From NCBI GenBank assembly GCA_963722295.1, contig CAVRLB010000001.1, positions 186,001 to 250,000 on the forward strand: a DNA stretch of 64,000 nucleotides, given 5' to 3'. Position 1 is the stretch's first letter, and each line of letters opens with the position of its first letter. A program made the position numbers and the translations under genes. The notes below the pieces were generated by a model, which saw only the letters and a program-made list of their open reading frames with translations, searched no databases and was not told the DNA's origin. The stretch is from Brooklawnia sp032229645. GTDB lineage: Bacteria > Actinomycetota > Actinomycetes > Propionibacteriales > Propionibacteriaceae. Below are positions 23,942-31,574 of the stretch, in pieces.

Positions 23942-25696
23942 TCAGGACGCGGCAGTATGTGGCGCCCGATCGTCGATTTCGAGGTGGAGACCATCCCAAT
24001 TCCGCCGTAGCCAGCGGTCATGCGAGGCGACCACGATCGCGCCCGGATAGCCGGGGATGGCGGCCTCGAGTTCAGTCACCAACAACAAAGAGAGATGATT
24101 CGTCGGCTCGTCCAGGAGTAGGACGTCCGGTGGGTCGGCCAGCAGGACGGCGAGCGCGAGACGTCGCTGTTGACCCAGGCTCAATGCCGCGAGCGGACGG
24201 TTCTCGTCGCGTCCGGCGATCAACCCGAGTTTCGACAGAGGTATCCGCTCGGCCAGTTCTGGACCTAGCAGGTCCTGGTAGGCCTGGCGCACGGTGCGCC
24301 GCTCGCCGCGGTTGAACCGATCGGGAAGATCGACATCTTGGCTGAGCATGCCGATCCGTAGCCCTGCCGGAGCATTCACGCTGCCCACGCTCGGTGCCAG
24401 TCGGCCGGCGAGCACCTTCAGTAGCGTGGACTTTCCCGATCCGTTCGGCCCGGTCACCAGCCACTTGTCGGCGGCGCTGATAGCCAACGAGACCGATTCC
24501 AGGCGTCCGGGTACCGCAACATTCGAAGCAACGAGCACCGGTCCGCTGAGCGCTCGTTGCTCGGCCGGCGCCGAGCTCGCGGTCAGGCCACCGAATTGCA
24601 GCTCGGCAGGCGGCCGGCGAATCTGACGTTCTTCCAGTCCGTCGAGCCGGGATCGGATGTCGTTCACACGCCGCGAAACCACGGTGGCATTGCGATCCGA
24701 ATAGAATTTCGCCGCGCCGCGTACCTCGGTGCGCGGCTTCCAGTTCTCGTGACCCACCATGTGACTATCGCGCGCCGCCGATCGCAGCCGCTTGAGCTCG
24801 GCCTGCTCGTCGCGATATTGGGACTCCCAACGCTGCCTCGCCAGCCTGCGGGCCTCCAAATAGTCGCTGTAGGTTCCGGTGAATCTGGTCACTCCGATGC
24901 CCGACCCAGGTCCATCGGCGGAGAGTGGCCCTGCGACCGCATGCGGAACCGGCGCCGGGTCGAGGTCGAGCAGCGAGGTGACGGTCTCGTCCAAGAAGGC
25001 ACGATCGTGGCTGGCGATCAGCACCGGTCCACGCCACGCCAACAAGACGTTGCGCAGATAGGCGGTGGCGTGATCGTCCAGGTGATTCGTCGGCTCGTCG
25101 AGCAGCAGCAGATCGGGAGCGCTCAACAAGAGCCACGCCAGCGACAACCGGGCTCGCTGGCCACCGGAGATCTGGGCCGTCGGACTGTCGCCGGGCAGAT
25201 GGTCCAATCCCAGGCCGGCGAGCATGGCTGCGATCCGGGCGTCGGTATTCCACGCATCCAGGCGTTCGGCATCGTCCAAGGCTTGCGTATAGCGGTCGGC
25301 CGCGTCCGCGTCGCCAGGAGATTCGCCCAGCTGTGCGGCGGAACTGTCGATCGCTGACAAAACGTCGCGGGCCGGCGCAACCGCAGACTCCAGTGCTTGC
25401 GCAATCGTGTCACCTGGCGCGAAAGGAGCCACCTGGTGAAGCAAACCAACTCTCGGGAGCAACCCGCCAATGGCGTTGATGGTCACCGAACCCGAATCCG
25501 GACGAAGCAGTCCGGCGATGATCCGCAACAGTGTCGACTTTCCAGAGCCGTTCTCACCGATGATGCCGACACGCTCACCGGCCGAAACGACGAACGAGAT
25601 GTCGCTGAGCACACGACGATCGATGAACGAGAGCCCGATACCGTCGACGCGCACGTGAGTGCCGGAGGGTACCGCAGGAAGGGAGAACAAATTCAT
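23942..25696 (-). CDS. ABC-F family ATPase (ribosome-associated, possible antibiotic resistance)
   Basis: The 584-residue protein has two ABC ATPase cassettes and no membrane segments. First cassette: Walker A GENGSGKST, signature ISGGQRARLSLAWLLL, Walker B LLLLDEPTNHLD. Second: GPNGSGKST, LSLGQQRRLALAVLLA, VLLLDEPTNHLS. The linker of about 80 residues, rich in Arg and Lys (LARQRWESQYRDEQAELKRLR), is where ABC-F proteins reach the peptidyl-transferase centre. Members protect ribosomes against macrolides, lincosamides or pleuromutilins, or serve translation. I use ATG 25696; the longer frame upstream has no family similarity. A 3-codon reading frame lies in the leader. The drug class cannot be inferred. 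Confidence 0.88.
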   Translation of the reverse strand: MNLFSLPAVPSGTHVRVDGIGLSFIDRRVLSDISFVVSAGERVGIIGENGSGKSTLLRIIAGLLRPDSGSVTINAIGGLLPRVGLLHQVAPFAPGDTIAQALESAVAPARDVLSAIDSSAAQLGESPGDADAADRYTQALDDAERLDAWNTDARIAAMLAGLGLDHLPGDSPTAQISGGQRARLSLAWLLLSAPDLLLLDEPTNHLDDHATAYLRNVLLAWRGPVLIASHDRAFLDETVTSLLDLDPAPVPHAVAGPLSADGPGSGIGVTRFTGTYSDYLEARRLARQRWESQYRDEQAELKRLRSAARDSHMVGHENWKPRTEVRGAAKFYSDRNATVVSRRVNDIRSRLDGLEERQIRRPPAELQFGGLTASSAPAEQRALSGPVLVASNVAVPGRLESVSLAISAADKWLVTGPNGSGKSTLLKVLAGRLAPSVGSVNAPAGLRIGMLSQDVDLPDRFNRGERRTVRQAYQDLLGPELAERIPLSKLGLIAGRDENRPLAALSLGQQRRLALAVLLADPPDVLLLDEPTNHLSLLLVTELEAAIPGYPGAIVVASHDRWLRRNWDGLHLEIDDRAPHTAAS

Positions 25697-25764
25697 GGGA
25701 GGTCCTTGGAAGATGAGTTTCGGGCCTGCCGGATGCTGACATCGCAGACGCAGGAGACACGAAC

Positions 25765-25776
25765 TCACAAGAACAT
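25765..25776 (-). CDS. Possible 3-codon leader peptide upstream of the ABC-F gene
   Basis: ATG-TTC-TTG-TGA, preceded 4 bases earlier by AAGGTGG, lies 68 bases before the ABC-F start. Short translated leaders with ribosome-stalling control are known for ABC-F and other ribosome-protection genes. Behind it CCTGC/GCAGG and GATG/CATC arms could form a modest hairpin. Expression is not shown. Confidence 0.3.
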   Translation of the reverse strand: MFL

Positions 25777-25950
25777 GCCGCCACCTTAGCAAGGACGACA
25801 AAGCAACGGAACCGGCGCGTGGCGGAGTATCTAGCAGGCCTGGGCAGAAGCAGGTCCGCTGCTGCGCCGTGACGTGGCCCCGAGCCATCGCCGGCCACAT
25901 GTCATCCCGCTTTAGGTGCCGACTAGCGCGGTGACGACTAGCGTTAGGGC

Positions 25951-26391
25951 ATGGCCTTCGAAAACGCGGAAATCTATGGCTTCCTGAGTGAATACGCTGC
26001 TGCGCTGGAATCATCCGACGCGGAGCGGGCTGCCGCGCTGTGGGGAACCCCAGCGACGATCCTGACCGATGAATCCACCAGCATCATGGCGACTCAGGAC
26101 GAGCTGGTGAACAGGCTCGGACAGTCCTATCCGCGATACCAGAAACTCGGGCTCGCCTCGGTCGGCAACGAACTCGTTGAATTGAACCCGCTGACCGAGC
26201 GCTTGGCCCGCGTCCGGGTGCGTTGGGTCTTTCACGACCAAAGCGGCGCGATTCTCACCGCGATCTCCTATATCTACCTGCTGCGTCGCGACGACGACGG
26301 TGCACTGCGCGCCTATGTCGCGGTGCCGATCGAAGAGGACGAGAAACTGGCCCGGCTGGCCAAGCGCCGCGGAGTCAGCCTCGAAGGCTGA
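25951..26391 (+). CDS. NTF2/SnoaL-like fold protein, function unknown
   Basis: The 146-residue protein starts FLSEYAAALESSDAERAAALWGTPATILTD, the usual start of the cone-shaped NTF2-like fold in which an N-terminal helix pair precedes a curved sheet. ARVRVRWVFHDQSGAIL and YIYLLRRDDDGALRAYVAV would be central strands. Such proteins are small-molecule enzymes or binding modules; no catalytic pair can be assigned. It is divergent from the ABC-F gene over a 254-base gap. No partner gene suggests its substrate. Confidence 0.65.
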   Translation: MAFENAEIYGFLSEYAAALESSDAERAAALWGTPATILTDESTSIMATQDELVNRLGQSYPRYQKLGLASVGNELVELNPLTERLARVRVRWVFHDQSGAILTAISYIYLLRRDDDGALRAYVAVPIEEDEKLARLAKRRGVSLEG

Positions 26392-26453
26392 ACCTACAGG
26401 CTGCAGCTGTCTCGCTGCTCGCCGGCGCGAACACCCCGCCTCGCCAATCTGGG

Positions 26454-26472
26454 TTAGTGTAGCCTAACCATA
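26454..26472 (+). promoter_or_regulatory. DtxR/IdeR iron box upstream of the siderophore-interacting protein gene
   Basis: TTAGTGTAG-C-CTAACCATA matches 14 of the 18 arm positions of the 19 bp DtxR/IdeR consensus TTAGGTTAGSCTAACCTAA. It lies 35 bases before the start of the flavoprotein gene. Repression under iron-replete conditions is expected. Confidence 0.75.
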
Positions 26473-26506
26473 GTTTTCGAGTGAGTGCTGCACGAAGGGG
26501 AGCGGA

Positions 26507-27274
26507 ATGGCCAAACGCGGAGTTTCAGGCGTCATCATGCGCGGGCTGCGTGCGAAGGATCACAACCTGACCGTGCTCGACAGGCAGACGTTGGCGCCGC
26601 ACTTCGTCCGGATCCGGATGAGTTCGCCGACCCTGTTCGGCAACCTCGATTTGGCTCCGACCGCGTGGCTGCGGTTCTGGTTCCCCGATACCGCAGACGG
26701 CGCTCGGGAGTATCAACGCGGCTATACCGTCACCGATGCCGACTCCGCCACCGGCGAGTTCAGTGTGAACTTCGTGCTGCATACCCCTGCTGGTCCCGCT
26801 TCTGCCTGGGCGGCAACCGTTCAGCCCGGCGACACCGTGCAGGCGATGATCTACGGCTCGACCAAGTTCGAGGTGCCGGACGAGTTGGCCGCCGGATATT
26901 TGCTGATCGGCGATTCCGCGTCGATGCCCGCGATCGCGAGCATCCTGGAGGCTCTGCCTGCCGAGGCCAGCGTCGAGTGTTACCTTGAGGAACACGACGC
27001 CGCCGATCACGAGATTCCGATGCCGGACCACCCCGGCACCACCATCCACTGGGTGCCGCGGCGCGGCCCGGGCTCGCTGGCCGCCGCTATCGAAGCCCGC
27101 GACTTCACCGGCTGGTACGCCTGGGTCGCGCCGGAGGCCGGTTCCCTCAAGGCACTGCGTCCGCGGCTGCGCAACGAGTTCGGTTTCGGCAAGGCCGATA
27201 TGTATATGCAGGCCTACTGGGTGGAGGGGAAGACAATGGGTACTCAGCGGGGCGTGGAGGAGTCCGCTCAATAG
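26507..27274 (+). CDS. Siderophore-interacting FAD-binding ferric reductase (SIP family)
   Basis: A 255-residue ViuB/YqjH-like protein that releases iron from ferric siderophores by NAD(P)H-dependent reduction. The FAD-binding beta barrel includes YQRGYTVTDAD (the RxYT motif) and the phosphate-binding NFVLHTPAGPASAWAA. GYLLIGDSASMPAIASIL begins the NAD(P)H domain, and the C terminus has YMQAYWVEGK, typical of the family. The start follows an AGGGGAGCGGA ribosome-binding site. The upstream DtxR box supports iron control. No siderophore transporter is visible nearby. Confidence 0.87.
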   Translation: MAKRGVSGVIMRGLRAKDHNLTVLDRQTLAPHFVRIRMSSPTLFGNLDLAPTAWLRFWFPDTADGAREYQRGYTVTDADSATGEFSVNFVLHTPAGPASAWAATVQPGDTVQAMIYGSTKFEVPDELAAGYLLIGDSASMPAIASILEALPAEASVECYLEEHDAADHEIPMPDHPGTTIHWVPRRGPGSLAAAIEARDFTGWYAWVAPEAGSLKALRPRLRNEFGFGKADMYMQAYWVEGKTMGTQRGVEESAQ

Positions 27275-27312
27275 CCGCAGCCGATGCGCCCGCGCAGGAG
27301 AGAGGTTCGTCC

Positions 27313-28023
27313 ATGAATCAGACGCACACAGCGCTGGCGGTCAGGCATCTGGCCTTCGAAGACCTGGGGCTGCTGGCACCGTTGCTCATCGGGCGTGGCT
27401 ACCAGCTGAGCTATCTCGATGTCGGCATCGATCCGAGCACGACCGATGCGCTGCTCGAGCCCGATCTGCTGGTGGTGCTTGGCGGCCCGATAGGGGTATA
27501 CGAGACTGAGGCATATCCGTTCCTGGTTGCCGAGCGCGAGGGAATCGCGGCCAGGTTGCAGGCGGAGCGCGCGACCTTGGGGATCTGCCTCGGCGCACAG
27601 TTGATGGCCGCCGCGCTGGGCGCAGCGGTCACCCCAACCGGTCGCAAGGAGATCGGCTATGCACCCCTGCAGTTGACCGATACGGGACGAAGCTCGGTGC
27701 TCGCGGCGCTGGACGGTGTCCCAGTTCTGCACTGGCATGGCGATGAGTTCGCCATCCCTACCGGTGCCGACCGATTGGCCGAGACCCCGGGCTTTCCCCA
27801 TCAGGCCTTCGCGCTCGGCACCCATGCGCTGGGGCTGCAATTCCACCTCGAAGCCGATCACACCCGCATCGAGCGCTGGCTGATCGGGCACGCGAACGAA
27901 CTCGCAGCGGCCGACGTCGATCCGCGGCGGCTCCGTTCTGACGCCGGGATCGTAGGTCCGCAGCTGGCGCGCCTGGCTCCCGGGGTCGTTTCGGCCTGGC
28001 TACAGGTCGTCGAATCTGCGTGA
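27313..28023 (+). CDS. Class I glutamine amidotransferase-like protein
   Basis: The 236-residue protein contains the triad-type GATase fold of the GuaA N-domain kind. The nucleophile elbow is LGICLGAQLMAAALG (Cys about residue 95), an oxyanion-side GGPIGVYE lies near 56, and the His-Glu pair is in LQFHLEADHTR. HWHGDEFAIP is also typical. Stand-alone proteins of this group are often called GMP-synthase-like amidotransferases; the acceptor substrate is unknown. An AGGAGAGAGG site precedes the ATG. A 14 bp AT-rich inverted repeat begins 3 bases after the stop. Confidence 0.83.
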   Translation: MNQTHTALAVRHLAFEDLGLLAPLLIGRGYQLSYLDVGIDPSTTDALLEPDLLVVLGGPIGVYETEAYPFLVAEREGIAARLQAERATLGICLGAQLMAAALGAAVTPTGRKEIGYAPLQLTDTGRSSVLAALDGVPVLHWHGDEFAIPTGADRLAETPGFPHQAFALGTHALGLQFHLEADHTRIERWLIGHANELAAADVDPRRLRSDAGIVGPQLARLAPGVVSAWLQVVESA

Positions 28024-28026
28024 CCC

Positions 28027-28079
28027 GATTATCGAGTTCACTTTGGTCGGGTATAGCGACACAACTGAACTCGATAATC
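28027..28079. repeat. 14 bp perfect inverted repeat with extended imperfect stem
   Basis: Arms 28027-28040 and 28066-28079 (GATTATCGAGTTCA and its complement) are perfect. Inside, CTTTGGTCG and CGACACAAC pair at 6 of 9 positions around a GGTATAG loop. The stem is only about 36% GC in a GC-rich genome. It could be a terminator for the amidotransferase gene, an operator for the dehydratase gene, or a copy of a dispersed palindromic element. Confidence 0.7.
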
Positions 28080-28179
28080 ACAGCCGGGGCTCTCGGGCAA
28101 CAGAGCTGGGGGATCGTGCAGGATATGGGTAAGGTTGGTGGTCGTCCACCAGCAAGCCTTCGCCGCCGAGGGAGTCTTC

Positions 28180-30153
28180 ATGGCACTGCGCGACCTGTTC
28201 AACGCCGCCGACCCGAGCCTCTACGAGGTACGGACGCAAGCACCGGGCCCCAAGGGCAACCTTCCGCTGACGCCCGAACTGCTGCGCGAGGCACCCAGCG
28301 GCGATCTGTTCGGCATGACCATGAATGTCGGCATGGGCTGGAATCCGAACGATGTCAACCGTGACGCCGTCATGATCGTCAGCACCGCCGGTGGTGCCAC
28401 AGATGCCGATGGCAACCCGATCGCGCTCGGCCTGCACACCGGCCACTTTCAGTTGGCCGGGCTGGTCAACGAAGCCGCGCGCGAGGTGGCCGCCCAAGGG
28501 GCACTGCCATACGCCACCTATGTCTCCGATCCCTGCGACGGACGCTCCCAGGGCACCGTCGGCATGTTCGACTCATTGCCCTATCGCAACGACGCGGCGA
28601 TCGTCATGCGCCGGCTGATCCGCTCGTTGCCCACCCGCCGTGCGGTGATGGGCATCGCATCCTGCGATAAGGGGCTGCCCGCGATGATGATCGCGCTGGC
28701 GTCCATGCACAACGACCCGACCATCCTGGTGCCGGGCGGCACCACACTGCGCGCCAGCGATGGCGAGGACAACGGCGCAGTTCAGACCATCGGCGTGCGC
28801 TATGCGGCTGGTGAGATGAGTTTCGAGGACGCGGCCGATGCGGGCTGCCGGGCCTGTGCATCCCCAGGTGGTGGTTGCCAGTTCCTCGGCACCGCAGGCA
28901 CCAGCCAGGTGATCGGGGAAGCGCTTGGACTCGCGCTCACTCATTCGGCGCTCGCCCCCTCCGGCGAGCCGATCTGGCTTGATCTGGCTCGGGCGTCTGC
29001 AGATGCGCTACTCGATCTGAAGCACCGCAAGATCTTCACGCGCGACATCGTCACCGATCACGCCGTCGAGAACGCGATGATCCTGCATGCCGCCTTCGGT
29101 GGATCCACCAATTTGTTGCTGCACCTGCCGGCGATCGCGTTCGCGGCAGGGCTGCACGTGCCGAGCGTGGACGATTGGGCGCGCATCAACTCGTCGGTGC
29201 CCAGGCTGGTGAGTGTGCTGCCCGTCGGCCCGGTTGACTACCCGACGCCGATGGTCTATCTCGCTGGTGGTGTACCCGAGGCGATGCTGCACCTGCGCAG
29301 GCTGGGGCTGCTGCACACCGATGTGCTGACCGTCACCGGCGAGACGTTGGACGCCAACCTCGACTGGTGGGAGAATTCTGAGCGCCGCCGCGCGCTGCGG
29401 CAGCGGTTGCGCGATGTCGACCGTGTCGATCCCGACGATGTCATCTTGTCGCCGCAGGCAGCGAAAGCCAAGGGAATGGCCTCTACCGTCACCTTCCCGC
29501 TGGGTAGTATCGCTCCCGAAGGCTCGGTGGTGAAGTCGGCTGCGATCGATCCAAGCGTGATCGACGATGACGGGGTCTTCCGGCACACCGGTCCGGCGAA
29601 GGTCTTTACGAGCGAGAAGGCCGCGATCAAGGCCATCAAGCAATCGAAGATCGCCGCGGGTGACATCATGGTCGTGCTTGGCGCCGGCCCGCTCGGCACC
29701 GGGATGGAGGAGACCTACCAGCTGACCTCCGCGCTCAAGAAGGTGCCATACGGCAAGCATGTCTCGTTGATCACCGATGCCCGGTTCTCCGGGGTCTCCA
29801 CCGGTGCCTGCTTCGGTCATGTCGGTCCGGAGGCACTTGCCGGCGGTCCAATCGGCAAGCTGCGCGATGGCGACACCATTGAGATCATCGTCGACACAGT
29901 CGGTCTGACCGGCTCGCTGGACTTCATCGGCACCGCCGATCAACCGTTGACGCCGGAGGCCGGGGCAGCGGTGCTGGCGTCCCGGGAGCTCTACCCGGGC
30001 CTGGCACCCGATCGCGACCTGCCCGACGACACGCGGCTGTGGGCCGCACTGCAAGACGTCTCCGGCGGCACCTGGGGCGGCTGCGTCTACGATGTGGACG
30101 CCATTCTCAAGGTGCTGGAGGCCGGTAAGAAGGCGCTGGCCGAGGCCGAATAG
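28180..30153 (+). CDS. YjhG/YagF-type D-xylonate dehydratase (IlvD/Edd family)
   Basis: The 657-residue protein follows E. coli YjhG along its whole length. Fe-S ligand Cys residues appear in VSDPCDGRSQGTVGMFD, GIASCDKGLP and AGCRACASPGGGCQFLG. The family blocks FGGSTNLLLHLPAIA and LITDARFSGVSTGACFGHVGPEAL are also present. The enzyme removes water from D-xylonate to give 2-keto-3-deoxyxylonate. The start ATG 28180 has a GAGGGAG site; earlier in-frame codons are not family-like. No xylose dehydrogenase, aldolase or sugar transporter is adjacent, so it is a stand-alone catabolic gene here, perhaps acquired. Other sugar acids are possible substrates. Confidence 0.88.
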   Translation: MALRDLFNAADPSLYEVRTQAPGPKGNLPLTPELLREAPSGDLFGMTMNVGMGWNPNDVNRDAVMIVSTAGGATDADGNPIALGLHTGHFQLAGLVNEAAREVAAQGALPYATYVSDPCDGRSQGTVGMFDSLPYRNDAAIVMRRLIRSLPTRRAVMGIASCDKGLPAMMIALASMHNDPTILVPGGTTLRASDGEDNGAVQTIGVRYAAGEMSFEDAADAGCRACASPGGGCQFLGTAGTSQVIGEALGLALTHSALAPSGEPIWLDLARASADALLDLKHRKIFTRDIVTDHAVENAMILHAAFGGSTNLLLHLPAIAFAAGLHVPSVDDWARINSSVPRLVSVLPVGPVDYPTPMVYLAGGVPEAMLHLRRLGLLHTDVLTVTGETLDANLDWWENSERRRALRQRLRDVDRVDPDDVILSPQAAKAKGMASTVTFPLGSIAPEGSVVKSAAIDPSVIDDDGVFRHTGPAKVFTSEKAAIKAIKQSKIAAGDIMVVLGAGPLGTGMEETYQLTSALKKVPYGKHVSLITDARFSGVSTGACFGHVGPEALAGGPIGKLRDGDTIEIIVDTVGLTGSLDFIGTADQPLTPEAGAAVLASRELYPGLAPDRDLPDDTRLWAALQDVSGGTWGGCVYDVDAILKVLEAGKKALAEAE

Positions 30154-30186
30154 GATCTCGGCCACGACTCCCGCGCTTTCACCGTG

Positions 30187-30206
30187 CCTGACCAGATCTG
30201 ATCAGG
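30187..30206. terminator. 20-base near-perfect palindrome between convergent genes
   Basis: CCTGACCAGATCTGATCAGG is symmetrical at 18 of 20 positions and spans the last codon and stop of the ribbon-helix-helix gene, 33 bases after the dehydratase stop. It may help end both convergent transcripts or bind a protein. There is almost no loop, which weakens the terminator reading. Confidence 0.3.
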
Positions 30207-30477
30207 CGTCCGCCGACTCATTGCGCGGACGTCCGGGCCCGCGCATGGGCTTGGCCGTGACCGCACGTCCAGCCCGTTTCAGATCGTCGCGCAGCAGCAT
30301 CTCGATCAGGCTGTTGACGCTACGCAAGTCGTCGGCCGCCCACTTGGCGAGCGCGTCGTGAACGGCCGGATCCAGCCGCAGCAGGATCGACTTGCGGGCG
30401 GACTTGGCTGGCGCGGGCGCAGGTTGGGTGATGCGCGACCCGTCGTCGCGCATCACCTCATCCTTGCCGCCGGTCAT
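30202..30477 (-). CDS. Ribbon-helix-helix (Arc/CopG-like) protein
   Basis: A 91-residue protein whose centre KSILLRLDPAVHDALAKWAAD, followed by LRSVNSLIEMLLRDDLKR, has the strand-helix-helix pattern of RHH DNA-binding proteins. Basic, flexible tails flank it. Its ATG overlaps the stop of the SPFH gene (ATGA). SPFH protein plus small RHH protein is a recurring actinobacterial gene pair. Tandem GATATCA repeats ahead of the pair are the likely binding site, so the protein is probably its own repressor. Confidence 0.75.
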   Translation of the reverse strand: MTGGKDEVMRDDGSRITQPAPAPAKSARKSILLRLDPAVHDALAKWAADDLRSVNSLIEMLLRDDLKRAGRAVTAKPMRGPGRPRNESADA

Positions 30478-31451
30478 CCGTAGAGGGTCCCGGTGTTGAT
30501 GACCGGCGTCGAACGCGAGTCCGAGCAGAGGACGACGAGCAGGTTCGACACCATGGCCGCCTTGCGCTCGTCGTCGAGGGTGACGATCTCGTCGGTCTCC
30601 AGCCGGTCGAGCGCCTGCTCGACCATCCCCACCGCGCCTTCGACGATCTTGCTCCGGGCAGCCAATACCGCGGATGCCTGCTGGCGTTGCAGCATGGCCT
30701 GCGCGATCTCGGCGGCGTAAGCCAGGGACGAAATGCGGGTCTCGACTACCTCCAGACCGGCGATCGCGATACGGGCGGCGACTTCCTCGGCGAGTTCGCC
30801 GGAGACCAGATCTGTCGAGCCGCGCAGGCTCTCCTCGCCCGGTTCGCCGAAGTCGTAGGGATGCGAGGTCGCGATGTGACGCAGCGCGGACTCGGCCTGT
30901 ACCTTGACGAAATCCTCGTACGCCTCGACGGCGAAGACCGACTTCGCGGTATCGGCGACCTGCCAGACAACGATGGCTGCGATGTTGATGGGGTTGCCGT
31001 CGGCGTCGTTGACCTTCAGTTCATTGGTCTCGAAGTTGCGGACCTTCACCGAGACCCGCTTCTTGCTCGAGAGCGGGATGGTCAACAGCAGCCCCTGCTT
31101 GCGAATCGAGCCGACGTAGCGTCCAAAGAACTGAACAACCTTGGTGTCACCGGGGGCGACAATGGTCAGCGAGGTGAACACCAACAACGCCAACAGATAG
31201 CCGACGATGCATCCGAGGACCAGCAGACCATTGACACCCGACCCGGCATCGTCGCTGATCGCGGTCTGGATGATTCCCCACGTCGCGACCGCGATCAGTG
31301 CCAGAGCGAGCAACAGCGCGAGCGCCCCGGACATCGTCCATGCCGCACGCTCATCCACCATCACCCGGGTGCCCTCGTGGCCCACCGGCTTGCCGGCGGC
31401 CTCGCCGCCCACCGAGGCTTCCTCGATCACTTCTGGTGACTCATCGACCAT
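30474..31451 (-). CDS. SPFH/band-7 domain membrane protein
   Basis: The 325-residue protein begins with an acidic cytosolic stretch, two transmembrane segments (about residues 38-61 and 72-97), then an SPFH domain (about 97-270) with TIVAPGDTKVVQFFGRYVGS and the turn VVWQVADTAKSVFAVEAYEDFV. The AAEIAQAMLQRQQASAVLAAR helix is the conserved stomatin-like oligomerisation region. These proteins form large membrane rings and organise membrane microdomains or protease access. Start ATG 31451 has a GAGGAGAAG site. It is co-transcribed with the RHH gene; the physiological role is unknown. Confidence 0.85.
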   Translation of the reverse strand: MVDESPEVIEEASVGGEAAGKPVGHEGTRVMVDERAAWTMSGALALLLALALIAVATWGIIQTAISDDAGSGVNGLLVLGCIVGYLLALLVFTSLTIVAPGDTKVVQFFGRYVGSIRKQGLLLTIPLSSKKRVSVKVRNFETNELKVNDADGNPINIAAIVVWQVADTAKSVFAVEAYEDFVKVQAESALRHIATSHPYDFGEPGEESLRGSTDLVSGELAEEVAARIAIAGLEVVETRISSLAYAAEIAQAMLQRQQASAVLAARSKIVEGAVGMVEQALDRLETDEIVTLDDERKAAMVSNLLVVLCSDSRSTPVINTGTLYG

Positions 31452-31471
31452 GATCTTCTCCTCAACATTTG

Positions 31472-31489
31472 GATATCAAAGTGATATCA
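31472..31489 (-). promoter_or_regulatory. Tandem GATATCA repeats ahead of the SPFH-RHH pair
   Basis: GATATCA occurs at 31472-31478 and 31483-31489, 11 bases apart (one helical turn), 21 bases upstream of the SPFH start. Tandem short sites one turn apart are the usual mode for RHH repressors, so this fits an operator for the RHH protein encoded in the same operon. It is also in the divergent corA upstream region. Confidence 0.55.
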
Positions 31490-31574
31490 CATTAACGGGT
31501 CGTCCGGGAAGTCTTCGCGCAGAACTGTGACCAGAAATGTGACGCGCCCGATCGCGAGGGGGAGAATGGGTGCG

